Below are positions 50,671-59,793 of a stretch of DNA of 64,000 nucleotides, one piece after another. The first letter of the stretch is position 1. Each line of letters begins with the position of its first letter. The DNA is taken from contig CAVONS010000005.1 of assembly GCA_963697345.1 (NCBI GenBank), positions 216,099 to 280,098 of the forward strand, read 5' to 3'. Under the pieces are notes generated by a model. That model made no database searches, was not told the DNA's origin, and saw only the letters and a list, made by a program, of their open reading frames with translations. The position numbers were made by a program, and so were the translations under genes. The stretch is from Prado023 sp963697345 (lineage in GTDB: Bacteria > Actinomycetota > Actinomycetes > S36-B12 > CAIYMF01).

Positions 50671-51804
50671 TCAGCCGTCCAGGAGGGCGTCGACGAAGTC
50701 CTCGGCGACGAAGGGGGCGAGGTCGTCGGGGCCCTCACCCAGACCCACCAGCTTCACCGGGACGCCCAACTCGCGCTGGACCGCGACCACGATGCCGCCC
50801 TTGGCCGTGCCATCCAGCTTCGTCAGCACGAGGCCCGTGACATCCACGACCTCGCTGAACACTCGGGCCTGGGCCAGACCGTTCTGGCCGGTCGTGGCGT
50901 CGAGCACGAGCAGGACCTCGTTGACCGGCGCCTGCTTCTCGATGACACGCTTGACCTTGCCCAGCTCGTCCATGAGGCCCACCTTTGTGTGCAGACGGCC
51001 CGCGGTGTCAACCAGAACGGCGTCCGCCCCCGACTCAACCCCTCGACGGACCGCGTCGAAGGCCACCGAGGCCGGGTCGCCACCGGCGGGACCCCGGACC
51101 ACCGTGGCACCGACCCGATCACCCCACGACTGCAGCTGATCCGAGGCTGCCGCACGGAACGTGTCGGCCGCCGCCAGAACGACGTCCTGGTGATCGGCGA
51201 TGAGCACACGCGCCAGCTTCCCAGTGGTGGTGGTCTTGCCGGTGCCGTTCACCCCCACGACCAGGATGACCGCTGGCAGTCCGTCGTGGCCGCGGGCGAT
51301 CGAGCGGTCCACGCTCGGGTCCACCAACGCCAGGAGCTCCTCGCCCAGGATCGCGCGCACCCGCTCGGGGTCCCCCGTGCTCTCCACACGTACGCGAGTG
51401 CGCAGGCGTGCCACCAGCTCCTCGGTGGGTGCCACGCCGAGATCCGCCTGGAGCAGGAGCGTCTCCACGTCCTCCCAGTCCTGTTCGGACATGGAGTCAC
51501 GTGACAGCAGTGCCAGCAGACCGCGCCCGACAGCGGTCTGGCTGCGCGCCAGGCGGGCCCGAAGCCGAACGAGTCGACCCGCGGTCGGTGCCGGGACCTC
51601 GAGCCCCGGAGCCGTGGCGGCGGGGGCGGTCGAGGCCGGCGGAGCCAGGGTGTCGGTGGGTCCGGGCCGATCGAGCGTGGGGGTCGTCGAGCCGGGGACC
51701 TCAGGTGGGGCACCGCGCCGACTGCGCAGCAGGGCCACACCACCGAGCACGAGGATCAGGACCACGGCGACGGACAGCAGGATGAAGGGGAGGACGTCTT
51801 GCAC
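50671..51804 (-). CDS. ftsY: Signal recognition particle receptor FtsY
   Basis: SRP receptor GTPase of about 377 residues. An N-terminal transmembrane segment (VLPFILLSVAVVLILVLGGV) is followed by a Pro/Ala/Thr-rich linker and the NG domain with GVNGTGKTTTTGKLA, ADTFRAAASDQL, DTAGRLHTKVGLM and TKLDGTAKGG. Actinobacterial FtsY proteins often have such a membrane anchor. The start is uncertain: the GTG at 51804 places the membrane segment at the N-terminus; no ATG or strong ribosome site is nearby, and a GACAAT about 60 bases upstream may be the -10 element. It follows smc by 160 bases. Confidence 0.93.
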   Translation of the reverse strand: MQDVLPFILLSVAVVLILVLGGVALLRSRRGAPPEVPGSTTPTLDRPGPTDTLAPPASTAPAATAPGLEVPAPTAGRLVRLRARLARSQTAVGRGLLALLSRDSMSEQDWEDVETLLLQADLGVAPTEELVARLRTRVRVESTGDPERVRAILGEELLALVDPSVDRSIARGHDGLPAVILVVGVNGTGKTTTTGKLARVLIADHQDVVLAAADTFRAAASDQLQSWGDRVGATVVRGPAGGDPASVAFDAVRRGVESGADAVLVDTAGRLHTKVGLMDELGKVKRVIEKQAPVNEVLLVLDATTGQNGLAQARVFSEVVDVTGLVLTKLDGTAKGGIVVAVQRELGVPVKLVGLGEGPDDLAPFVAEDFVDALLDG

Positions 51805-51964
51805 AGTCAGGCCAATCGATAGGGAACCACGGACGTTGCAGGTGTCAGCTGCCTGCCCCCATTGTCCCAGAGGCAAACGTGGTCGATCTCCAACTCATCC
51901 GGCCAGCCCCTGCGCGCGGCCCGGTATTTGATCGGGCACCCGGTGCGCGTGGCCTCGCGCCGGA

Positions 51965-54900
51965 TCAGACGGCCTGGCGCTCCCGGAGCCGTTGGCTGAT
52001 CACGTGGGTGACGCCGTCGCCGCGCATGCTCACGCCGTACAGGGCATCGGCGATCTCCATGGTGCGCTTCTGGTGCGTGATCACGATGAGCTGGCTGTTC
52101 TCGCGCAACTCCTCGAGCACGTCGAGCAACCGACCGAGGTTGACGTCGTCGAGGGCAGCCTCAACCTCGTCGAGCACGTAGAACGGGCTGGGGCGGGCCT
52201 GGAAGAGCGACACGAGGAATGCCACCGCGGTGAGCGACCGCTCGCCGCCGGAGAGCAACGACAGGCGCTTGATCTTCTTGCCCGGCGGCCGGGCCTCCAC
52301 CTCGATGCCCGTGGTGAGCATGTTCTCGGGTTCAGTGAGCACCAGGCGTCCGGCGCCCCCGGGGAACAGCCGGGCAAACACGGTCTGGAACTGCTCGGCC
52401 ACATCGGCGTAGGCGGCGCTGAACACCTCTTCGACGCGGGCGTCAACGTCGTGGATCAGGTCCAGCAGATCGGTCCGTGAACGCTTGAGGTCCTCGAGCT
52501 GCTCGGTGAGGAAGCGATGCCGCTCCTCGAGGGCAGCGAACTCCTCGAGGGCCAGCGGGTTGACCTTGCCCAACAGCGCCATGGCCTTCTCTGCGGTCTT
52601 CAGCCTGCGCTCCTGCTCGGCCCGCACGAAGGGATACGGCTCCGGCTCGGGGGCCTCGGGGTCGATGTCGTCCCCGGGTGCACGAAGCGAGGGTGGGACC
52701 AGTTGGTCCGGGCCGTACTCGGCGATGAGCCCCTCCGTCTCCAGGCCGAAGTCGCTCATCGCGCGGTCGGCGAGGTTCTCGATACGCAGCCGCTGCTCGG
52801 CACGTGCCACCTCGTCGCGGTGGACCGAGGAGGTGAGCTCCTCGAGGTCGGCGGCAAGCGCGCGTATCTGGCTACGAAGTTCGGAGAGCTCGGAGTCGGA
52901 CTCAGCACGAGCCCGCTCGGCTGCCGCACGTGCGTCCGCGGCCGCCTGCACGCAGCGATCCAGCCGGGCCAGAACTGCGGCACCACCGTCGGCCACGGCC
53001 TGCGCGACGGCGGCAGCCCGAGCCCGGCGCTCCCGGCGCTCCACCGCGCGATGCCGGGCAGTGCGCTCATGGGCTGCTGCTCGTTCCAGCTGCTCGGCAC
53101 GGCCGGAGATGGCGCGGGCGCGCTCCTCGCTGGTGCGCACCGCCAGGCGGGCCTCCACCTCACTGCGCCGCGCGGACTCGGCACCGACGGCCGCCGCGTC
53201 GCGGTCGTCGGGCGAGGGCTCGGCATCGTCCTGGGGTTCCGTACCCGCCAGCTGGAGGCGCTCAGTGAGCTCGGCCAGGGTTGCCGCATCGTCGGCGAGG
53301 GCCTGTTCGGAGGCAGCCAGGGTGCGCTCGATGCGCTCCGCCTCGGCCATGGCGGAGCGGGACTGCTGGCCCAGGTTCCCGAGCTGCTCGGCCACGGCCG
53401 CCATCCGTGCATCGGACTCATGCAGGCGGTCCAGCGCATCGTCGGCCGACGATGCGGCCGCGGCACGCTCGGTGCGCAGGGTCGCGAGCTCGAAGCGCAG
53501 CCGTTCGGCGTCGTGGACAGCCTCCGCGAGGTCGGTGCGCGCCCGTTCCAGCGAGGCGGTGACCTCGATGCGGTTGGGCGCGGACTGCGAGCCGCCCACC
53601 ACCAGGCCCCGGCCGACGAGGTCACCGGCCCGGGTCACTGCCAGCACACCGGGCACCGATCCGGCCAGGGCGACCGCGGAGGCGACATCACCGTCGACCA
53701 CGGCCACACGGTCGAGAAGCGCAACGAGCGCCGGGGCCACCGCGCCCTCGCAGCGCACGCAGTCCAGCGCCCATCGGGCCGTTGGCGGCAACTCGGGCCA
53801 CCCCGACCTGTCCGACGATGCCGCGAGATCGGCGACGAGCACCGCGGCGCGACCACGTGCGTCAGCAGCCAACCATGCCAGCGCGTCGAGGGCAGCGCCC
53901 GAGTCGTCGGCCAGTGCCGCATCCGCGGCTGCTCCCAGGGCAGCGCCGACCGCGACCTCGAAGCCCCTCTCCACGTGCAGGCTCTGGGCCAGGGTGCCCG
54001 AGACGCCGGCCACTGCTCCCCCAGCCAGCTCAGCCGTCGCGTCGGCAACGGCGACCATCGGCTCAAGGGCCTCCACCCGTGCGGCCAGGCCGGCACGGAC
54101 CCGCTCCACCTCCGACTCCCGAGTGGCGACGACCTCGATCTGCTCATCGGCGGCTGCCAGCGCCCGCTGGGCGGCCTCGAATCCCGAGTCCAGGTCGACC
54201 TCTCCCTCGTCGAGCCCAGCGATGGACGCCTCCAGCGTGCGGAACTCGTGGTCAGCCTTCGTGGCCCGCTCGCGCGCTGCCGCGGCCTGATCCCGGAGCC
54301 GGTCGATCTCGCTGGCTCGTGCCTCTGAGCGTGAGTGCGCGGCATTGACCTGCCCCTGCAGCCGCACCACTCCCTCGCGCCGGTCCGAGGCAGCCCGCAC
54401 CGCGGCGCGCAACTCCTGCTCAGCCGTGGCCAGAGCAGCTTCCGCAGCGGTCCTTGCCGAGACCGCCAGGCTCAGTGCTGCTCGCTGCTCCTCGACGAGG
54501 CGATTGAGGTCCGCCTCCTGCCCGCGCATCGTGCGAGCCTCGGCCTCCATCTCCTCCGGCGCCCGCCCTCGACGCTCCTCCTCGGGCTCCGGGGCAAGGC
54601 TGCGCACGCGCTCAGCCGCCATGCCGACCGTGCCGGCCAGGCGCTCACGCAGCCCCGACAGGGCGAACCACGTCTCCTGGGCCTCTGTCAGGGCCGGCGC
54701 ATCGGCCAGCGCTGCAGCTTCCCGGACAGCCTCGGCGGACTGCGCGTTGGCCAACTGCGCCTCCACCAGGGCACGTCGCTCACGGATCGCGGACTCGTCT
54801 GCGATCTCCTGCTCGTACTGCGTGGTCAGGGTGTGCAGGTCGTCGGCCAACAGCCTCAGAGCGGCATCGCGCACATCGGTCTGGATCACGTTCGCCCGCC

Positions 54901-55537
54901 GAGCAACCTCCGCCTGCTTGCCCAAAGGGGTCAACTGGCGGCGCAGCTCTGTGGTGAGGTCCTGCACCCGGGTCAGGTTGGCCTGCATCGCCTCGAGCTT
55001 GCGCACCGCACGCTCCTTGCGCTTGCGATGCTTGAGGACGCCCGCGGCCTCCTCGATGAAGCCGCGGCGCTCCTCCGGTGTGGCGTGCAGGATCTGGTCG
55101 AGCTGGCCCTGTCCGACGATCACGTGCATCTCACGACCGATGCCCGAGTCGCTGAGCAGCTCCTGGATGTCCAGCAGCCTGCAGGACGTTCCGTTGATGG
55201 AGTACTCCGAGCCGCCGGAGCGGAACATGACACGCGAGATCGTGACCTCGCTGTAGTCGATCGGCAGCGCACCATCGGAGTTGTCGATCGTCAGCGACAC
55301 CTCGGCCCGACCCAGGGGGGCGCGCCCCGAGGTGCCGGCGAAGATGACGTCCTCCATCTTGCCACCGCGCAGGCTCTTGGCACCCTGCTCGCCCATGACC
55401 CAGGCCAGGGCATCGACCACGTTGGACTTGCCCGAGCCGTTCGGACCGACGACACAGGTCACACCCGGCTCGAAGGCCAGGGTCGTCGACGACGCGAAGG
55501 ACTTGAAGCCCTTGACGTTGAGGCTCTTGAGATGCAC
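51965..55537 (-). CDS. smc: Chromosome segregation protein SMC
   Basis: Condensin ATPase, 1190 residues. Walker A GPNGSGKSNV is at 31-40, then Q-loop and a long coiled coil (about 165-500), the hinge (about 510-660, VSGTLAQSLHVERGFEVAVGAALG), the returning coil (about 670-1030) and the C-terminal signature LLSGGERSLTAVAFL with Walker B YVLDEVEAALDD. Ala/Arg/Glu-rich coils are normal in this group. GTG at 55537 lies seven bases after a TAGGTT -10 element, indicating leaderless expression. ScpA and ScpB genes are not in the window. Confidence 0.96.
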   Translation of the reverse strand: MHLKSLNVKGFKSFASSTTLAFEPGVTCVVGPNGSGKSNVVDALAWVMGEQGAKSLRGGKMEDVIFAGTSGRAPLGRAEVSLTIDNSDGALPIDYSEVTISRVMFRSGGSEYSINGTSCRLLDIQELLSDSGIGREMHVIVGQGQLDQILHATPEERRGFIEEAAGVLKHRKRKERAVRKLEAMQANLTRVQDLTTELRRQLTPLGKQAEVARRANVIQTDVRDAALRLLADDLHTLTTQYEQEIADESAIRERRALVEAQLANAQSAEAVREAAALADAPALTEAQETWFALSGLRERLAGTVGMAAERVRSLAPEPEEERRGRAPEEMEAEARTMRGQEADLNRLVEEQRAALSLAVSARTAAEAALATAEQELRAAVRAASDRREGVVRLQGQVNAAHSRSEARASEIDRLRDQAAAARERATKADHEFRTLEASIAGLDEGEVDLDSGFEAAQRALAAADEQIEVVATRESEVERVRAGLAARVEALEPMVAVADATAELAGGAVAGVSGTLAQSLHVERGFEVAVGAALGAAADAALADDSGAALDALAWLAADARGRAAVLVADLAASSDRSGWPELPPTARWALDCVRCEGAVAPALVALLDRVAVVDGDVASAVALAGSVPGVLAVTRAGDLVGRGLVVGGSQSAPNRIEVTASLERARTDLAEAVHDAERLRFELATLRTERAAAASSADDALDRLHESDARMAAVAEQLGNLGQQSRSAMAEAERIERTLAASEQALADDAATLAELTERLQLAGTEPQDDAEPSPDDRDAAAVGAESARRSEVEARLAVRTSEERARAISGRAEQLERAAAHERTARHRAVERRERRARAAAVAQAVADGGAAVLARLDRCVQAAADARAAAERARAESDSELSELRSQIRALAADLEELTSSVHRDEVARAEQRLRIENLADRAMSDFGLETEGLIAEYGPDQLVPPSLRAPGDDIDPEAPEPEPYPFVRAEQERRLKTAEKAMALLGKVNPLALEEFAALEERHRFLTEQLEDLKRSRTDLLDLIHDVDARVEEVFSAAYADVAEQFQTVFARLFPGGAGRLVLTEPENMLTTGIEVEARPPGKKIKRLSLLSGGERSLTAVAFLVSLFQARPSPFYVLDEVEAALDDVNLGRLLDVLEELRENSQLIVITHQKRTMEIADALYGVSMRGDGVTHVISQRLRERQAV

Positions 55538-55544
55538 GGACCGA

Positions 55545-55550
55545 AACCTA
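55545..55550 (-). promoter_or_regulatory. -10 element of smc, probably leaderless
   Basis: TAGGTT on the minus strand, seven bases before the GTG start of smc. No good -35 is seen and no ribosome-binding site lies between. Confidence 0.45.
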
Positions 55551-55587
55551 CGCGATGACGCGCTTCACTCCCCGCAGGTCCCGCGGG

Positions 55588-55779
55588 TCAGACGAGCGCG
55601 TTGTCCGAGGCGGTGAGCAGCTGCAGGTCCAGGTCGTGCTCGGTGAGGTCGGCCCGATCGGCGTTCCGGTACTCGCTGAGCTCCGCCTCCAGCGTGCGCA
55701 CCCGCGCCCGCAGCGTCGCCAACTCCGCCATGACACGAGGATCGGGACCGCCCACGGCGCCGTAGATCGCCTTGCCCAT
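55588..55779 (-). CDS. Small coiled-coil protein of unknown function
   Basis: A 63-residue protein beginning MGKAIYGAVGGPDPRVMAEL, with one predicted amphipathic helix (about 15-45, LATLRARVRTLEAELSEYR) and an acidic end. AGGAG is placed five bases before the ATG at 55779, better than the upstream alternative at 55818. It lies between acyP and smc on the same strand. The composition suggests a coiled-coil adaptor; no named family is recognised. Its tight placement in a conserved neighbourhood supports it as a real gene. Confidence 0.65.
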   Translation of the reverse strand: MGKAIYGAVGGPDPRVMAELATLRARVRTLEAELSEYRNADRADLTEHDLDLQLLTASDNALV

Positions 55780-55903
55780 CGCCACTCCTGCTGCTCGGGG
55801 TCCGATGTGGACCGTCATCCAGCGTGACAGCCCGCAGCGCCTGGGTCAAGCGCCGCGATATGTCGAGGCGATATATTTGCGTCATCCTCAGTGGCCGTGC
55901 AGC

Positions 55904-56212
55904 TCACCGGCAGGTGAAGGTCCGGAAGCCGCCCTCCGCAGGTCCCCAACGGGCATCGACGAAATCGACCCGTCCGGGACGCCGCACCACGCGCGGACCC
56001 GTCCCATGCAGCCACGACAGCACCTTCTCGCAGTCCGCAGCCGGCCCCTCCGCGATGACCAGGACGTCGCCGTTGGGCAGGTTCTCCGCCACCCCGACGA
56101 GCTTCATGCTCATGGCCAGCGCTCGGGTCGAGTACCGGAATCCGACACCCTGCACAGAGCCGGAGACGACCGCGGTCAGTCGCAGGGCACCCGCCGGATC
56201 CTGCTCGTCCAC
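55904..56212 (-). CDS. acyP: Acylphosphatase
   Basis: A 102-residue acylphosphatase hydrolysing carboxyl-phosphate bonds. The signature SGSVQGVGFRYSTRALA (catalytic Arg) and the LPNGDVLVIAEG region with the catalytic Asn are present. It starts at a GTG (56212), four bases downstream of the fpg stop. Confidence 0.93.
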   Translation of the reverse strand: MDEQDPAGALRLTAVVSGSVQGVGFRYSTRALAMSMKLVGVAENLPNGDVLVIAEGPAADCEKVLSWLHGTGPRVVRRPGRVDFVDARWGPAEGGFRTFTCR

Positions 56213-56216
56213 CGTC

Positions 56217-57080
56217 CTAGTGTGTCGCGCGGGGCGGCCGCTGACATCTCGGACAGCAGTGGCTCGAGCGATTCATGAACCGCTCCCGCACGATCGGCGT
56301 GCCGCACCGTGGACATGGCTGCCCCGCACGCCCGTAGGCATTCAGGCCGCGTCCGAAGTACCCGCTCTCGCCATTGACGTTCACATACAGGCTGTCGAAG
56401 GACGTGCCCCCCTGATCCAGGGCGGCGGCCATGACCACGGTCGCCGCCTCGAGCACGGACACCACGGTGCCAGTGCTGAGCTTGTCTGCACGGCGACGCG
56501 GGTGGACCCCGGTGGCCCAGAGCGCCTCATCGGCGTAGATGTTGCCGATGCCCGAGACGTGGGACTGGTCGAGCAGGAGGCGCTTGATCTCCACCCGGTG
56601 GCGGCGCATCGAGCGCGCTGCGGCCCGGGCATCGAACTCGGGATCGGTGGGGTCCGCAGCGATGTCGCGGACGAGCTCGGGCACCTCGATCCCGCGTGGG
56701 TCCGCCACGACAGCGCACGCAGACAACCACCCGAACGTGCGCTGGTCGACGAACCAGAGCTGGCGCTCACCGAGATCCAGCTGGGCACGTGCATGCCGGT
56801 GGGGTGGGCCCATGGCGTCCTCCACCCGGAACTGGCCACTCATGCCCAGATGTGCGGCAAGCACGAGGTCGGGATCGTCGGTGGTCAACCAGAGGAACTT
56901 GCCCCGCCGACCGGTGCCGGTCACGGTCCGCCCGGTGAGCACCGCCTCGAAGTACCCGGGGCCCTGGGCCTGGCGCCGCACGACGCGCGGGTGCAGCACC
57001 TGGACCGCGCGGATCCGCGCGTCCTGCACATGCACGGCCAGCCCACGGCGGACGACCTCCACCTCGGGCAGCTCGGGCAT
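56217..57080 (-). CDS. mutM: Formamidopyrimidine-DNA glycosylase
   Basis: Base-excision repair enzyme (Fpg/MutM), 287 residues, removing 8-oxoguanine. The catalytic N-terminus PELPEVEVVRRGL (Pro2, Glu3), the Lys in GRRGKFLWL, the helix-two-turn-helix (SHVSGIGNIYADEALW) and the C-terminal zinc finger CPRCGTPI...CCPRCQR are all intact. ATG at 57080. Member of the rnc-fpg-acyP-smc series. Confidence 0.95.
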   Translation of the reverse strand: MPELPEVEVVRRGLAVHVQDARIRAVQVLHPRVVRRQAQGPGYFEAVLTGRTVTGTGRRGKFLWLTTDDPDLVLAAHLGMSGQFRVEDAMGPPHRHARAQLDLGERQLWFVDQRTFGWLSACAVVADPRGIEVPELVRDIAADPTDPEFDARAAARSMRRHRVEIKRLLLDQSHVSGIGNIYADEALWATGVHPRRRADKLSTGTVVSVLEAATVVMAAALDQGGTSFDSLYVNVNGESGYFGRGLNAYGRAGQPCPRCGTPIVRERFMNRSSHCCPRCQRPPRATH

Positions 57081-57130
57081 CAGGACGGTCCGAGCATCAG
57101 AGCAGCTCGAGCATCAGGGGCAGTCCGCAC

Positions 57131-57847
57131 TCAGCAGTCGGCGTGCTCGGGATGGGCGGCCATCAGGAGGTCGTAGGCGGCGGCCGCGGCCACCTGCTCG
57201 GCGTACTTCTTGGACGCACCACTGCCCTGCCCCGTCACCGACTCACCCACGCAGACCAGCGCGGTGAAGTGCTTGGCATGGTCGGGACCGGTCGAGGTCA
57301 CCTCGTAGACGGGGACACCCTCGCCGGTCCGGGCGCCCAACTCCTGGAGCGAGGTCTTCCAGTCCAGACCTGCGCCCATCCCTGCTGCCTCGGCCATCCG
57401 CGTGTCGAGCAGCCGGTGGATCAGCTCGCCGGCGACGTCCAGGCCGAGCTCGAGGTAGACGACCCCGAGCAGGGCCTCCATCGCGTCGGCAAGGATCGAG
57501 TTCTTGTCCCTGCCGCCGGTGGACTGCTCGCCGCGACCAAGGAGCAGGAACTCGCCCACACCGAGCTCGCGGGCGACATCGGCCAGGGTGCGGGCATTGA
57601 CCACGGCCGCCCGGTACTTGGCCAGCTGGCTCTCCGCGACATCCGGATGGTCATGGAACAGCGCATCGGTCACCACGATGCTCAGCACCGAGTCGCCCAG
57701 GAACTCCAGGCGCTCGTTGTGCGGCAGCCCCCCGTTCTCGTAGGCGTAGGAGCGATGGGTCAGGGCATGGCGAAGCGCCTCGTGGTCGATGGTGACCCCG
57801 AGGCGCTCGGCGAGGACGTCGACGTCGACACGTGCAGGCACGCGCAC
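57131..57847 (-). CDS. rnc: Ribonuclease III
   Basis: Double-stranded-RNA endonuclease of 238 residues. The endonuclease domain has NERLEFLGDSVLSIVVTDAL and DAMEALLGVVYLE with the catalytic Asp/Glu residues; the dsRNA-binding domain (about 165-235) ends with GSGASKKYAEQVAAAAAYDLL. A start within rpmF is excluded, so the GTG at 57847, five bases after the rpmF stop, is chosen. Confidence 0.94.
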   Translation of the reverse strand: MRVPARVDVDVLAERLGVTIDHEALRHALTHRSYAYENGGLPHNERLEFLGDSVLSIVVTDALFHDHPDVAESQLAKYRAAVVNARTLADVARELGVGEFLLLGRGEQSTGGRDKNSILADAMEALLGVVYLELGLDVAGELIHRLLDTRMAEAAGMGAGLDWKTSLQELGARTGEGVPVYEVTSTGPDHAKHFTALVCVGESVTGQGSGASKKYAEQVAAAAAYDLLMAAHPEHADC

Positions 57848-57851
57848 CCGA

Positions 57852-58025
57852 TCAGACGTCGAGAACTTGCCGCTTGGCGTATGTCCCGCATGTCGGGCAT
57901 GCGGTGTGCGGGAGCTTCTGTGCACGGCAGCGGTCGCACGTCACGAGCGTGATCGGGGCGGCCTTCCACTGTGAACGGCGGGCGCGCGTGTTGGAGCGGG
58001 ACATCTTCCGCTTCGGAACAGCCAC
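57852..58025 (-). CDS. rpmF: 50S ribosomal protein L32
   Basis: A 57-residue ribosomal protein: AVPKRKMSRSNTRARRSQWK, then a zinc ribbon with CDRC and CPTC, so it is the zinc-binding version. GAAGGAAG precedes the GTG at 58025. Located between yceD and rnc as usual. Confidence 0.95.
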   Translation of the reverse strand: MAVPKRKMSRSNTRARRSQWKAAPITLVTCDRCRAQKLPHTACPTCGTYAKRQVLDV

Positions 58026-58039
58026 GTCAGTCTTCCTTC

Positions 58040-58567
58040 TCAGTCGTTTCCGTAACCGGCGAGGCCAGCCCACCGGGGGTCGATCACTTCGTGTGCGTGC
58101 TTCGGGTCGTCAGCCATCTTGGCCCCACACTCCACACACAACCCGGGGCAGTCGGCTCGGCACAGCGGGGCCAGCGGGAGGGCCAGCACCACAGCGTCGC
58201 GCACAACCGGGTCGAGAGTGAGGAAATCCCCGTCCAGGACGGGAAGCTCCTCCTCCTCGGGGGGCCCCGGCTCATGGAGGAAGAGCTCGGTCAGCGCCAC
58301 GGTCTGGTCCCATTCGACCGGGTCCAGACATCGCGCGCACTCACCTGCCACGGTGACCGAAGCGGTCCCCGAGACAAGCACTCCCTCCACCACCGATTCG
58401 AAGCGCAGGTCCAGCACCATGTCGGAGCCGGGCTGCACCACGGCCACACCCCCACCGAGGTCGGCGGGTGCGGGGACCGTGCGGTCCACCTCCATCATCG
58501 ACCCTGCACGTCTGCCGAGGTCCCGAATATCGAAGACCAGGGGATCACGCGGATCGAGGTTGGACAT
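58040..58567 (-). CDS. YceD family protein (DUF177)
   Basis: A 175-residue member of the DUF177/YceD family, which accompanies rpmF in most bacteria and in plants is implicated in 23S rRNA accumulation. The central CARCLDPVEW and the later CRADCPGLCVECG segment with four cysteines suggest zinc binding. GGAAGG precedes the ATG at 58567. Its stop is 14 bases from the rpmF start. Confidence 0.9.
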   Translation of the reverse strand: MSNLDPRDPLVFDIRDLGRRAGSMMEVDRTVPAPADLGGGVAVVQPGSDMVLDLRFESVVEGVLVSGTASVTVAGECARCLDPVEWDQTVALTELFLHEPGPPEEEELPVLDGDFLTLDPVVRDAVVLALPLAPLCRADCPGLCVECGAKMADDPKHAHEVIDPRWAGLAGYGND

Positions 58568-58715
58568 GGACCTTCCCGATGGCATCACACGTATGGCCCT
58601 CGGCGTGAGGGCCACGGCAGAAGGGTACCGCAGGGCGTCCCCCACCGGGAAATGCTCGCCGGCCCTCGCGCCCGTACCGGGGGCCGACGGATGGGCGCAG
58701 TGCCGGTGGTGCGGG

Positions 58716-59300
58716 TCAGCGTCCGTACTGGTCGTCGCCCGCCGGGTAGCCGTAGCGCTCGCGGATGCGGTCACGGCCCTTCTGCACCGCGGACAGTGTC
58801 TTGGTCAGACTCGCCTCGAACGCCGCGAACTTGTCCTCCACGTACTGGTCGACCTCCTGGCGCATCGCTTCGGTCTCAGCCAGGGCTTGGGCACGGATCG
58901 CATCCGCCTCAGCCATGGCCGCGCGGGTCACCTCGTGCGTGCTGACCATCTGGACCTGCTGCTGTCCTGCCTGGTCGATCATGGCCTGTGCCTCATGAGT
59001 GCCCTGCGCGAGCACTCGCTCGACCTCGCGGTTGGCCTCGCCGACCATGCGCTCCGCCTCGCGGTAGCCCTCCTCGACCACGGCGACACGATCGGCGAGC
59101 AGCTCCTCAGCCTCCTGCACCGAGGTGGGCAGCATCTGCCTGATCGCATCGAGCAGGTCCAGCACCTCGTTGCGGTTGATCACGCACCGGTCGGACATCG
59201 GCATCGCTCGCGCAGCCTCGACGATGTCGGACAGGTCATCGAGCACCGTGTACACGTCGGCGGTACGGGGGTCCGCGGCCGCGACCGGGTCCTGACTCAT
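58716..59300 (-). CDS. SepIVA-like coiled-coil protein
   Basis: A 194-residue protein, almost entirely helical, with a DivIVA-like N-terminal part (TVLDDLSDIVEAARAMPMSDRCVINRNEVLDLLDAIRQMLP) and a long Ala/Glu/Gln coiled coil to about residue 175. The neighbourhood (coaD before, yceD-rpmF-rnc after) is that of mycobacterial SepIVA (Rv2927c), which is needed for septation and cell elongation. The family link is from order and helix pattern; a direct alignment could not be made here. Confidence 0.78.
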   Translation of the reverse strand: MSQDPVAAADPRTADVYTVLDDLSDIVEAARAMPMSDRCVINRNEVLDLLDAIRQMLPTSVQEAEELLADRVAVVEEGYREAERMVGEANREVERVLAQGTHEAQAMIDQAGQQQVQMVSTHEVTRAAMAEADAIRAQALAETEAMRQEVDQYVEDKFAAFEASLTKTLSAVQKGRDRIRERYGYPAGDDQYGR

Positions 59301-59313
59301 CGCACTCCTCGGA

Positions 59314-59793
59314 TCAGTGGGCAGACAGCTTGGCCTGCAGGGCCGTGTGGACAGCCGGAGGGATCAATCCGCTGACATCGCCACCATACGTGGCGACCTC
59401 CTTGACCAGCGACGACGACAGGTACGAGTACAGCGGATTGGTCGAGATGAACATGGTGTCGATGCCTGCCAACCCATGGTTCATCTGTGCCATCTGCAGC
59501 TCGTAGTCGAAGTCGGTGATGGCCCGCAGGCCCTTCACGATGGCGATGATGTCGTTGTCCCGGCAGTAGTTGACGAGCAGGCCGTGGAAGCTGTCGATGC
59601 GGATGTTGGGGACGTGGGCCAGCTCGGAGCCGAGCAGCTCGATGCGCTCCTCGACCGTGAACATCGACGTCTTGCGCTTGTTGACCAGGACGGCGACTGT
59701 CACCTCGTCGAAGAGCGCTGACGCACGCAGGCACACGTCGACATGGCCGTTGGTCAATGGATCGAAGGAGCCGGGGCAAACCGCTCTGCGCAT
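59314..59793 (-). CDS. coaD: Phosphopantetheine adenylyltransferase
   Basis: Coenzyme A synthesis enzyme, 159 residues, joining 4'-phosphopantetheine and ATP. Motifs CPGSFDPLTNGHVDV (with the HxGH-like loop) and SSSLVKEVATYGGDVSGLIP are typical. The ATG at 59793 overlaps the rsmD stop (TGATG). Confidence 0.96.
   Translation of the reverse strand: MRRAVCPGSFDPLTNGHVDVCLRASALFDEVTVAVLVNKRKTSMFTVEERIELLGSELAHVPNIRIDSFHGLLVNYCRDNDIIAIVKGLRAITDFDYELQMAQMNHGLAGIDTMFISTNPLYSYLSSSLVKEVATYGGDVSGLIPPAVHTALQAKLSAH

Noticed and set aside
49818..50840. Several open frames through the tandem arrays on both strands
   Set aside because: They follow the repeat periodicity, lack starts with ribosome sites and would encode only repetitive Gln/Ala/Arg or Leu/Ala stretches.
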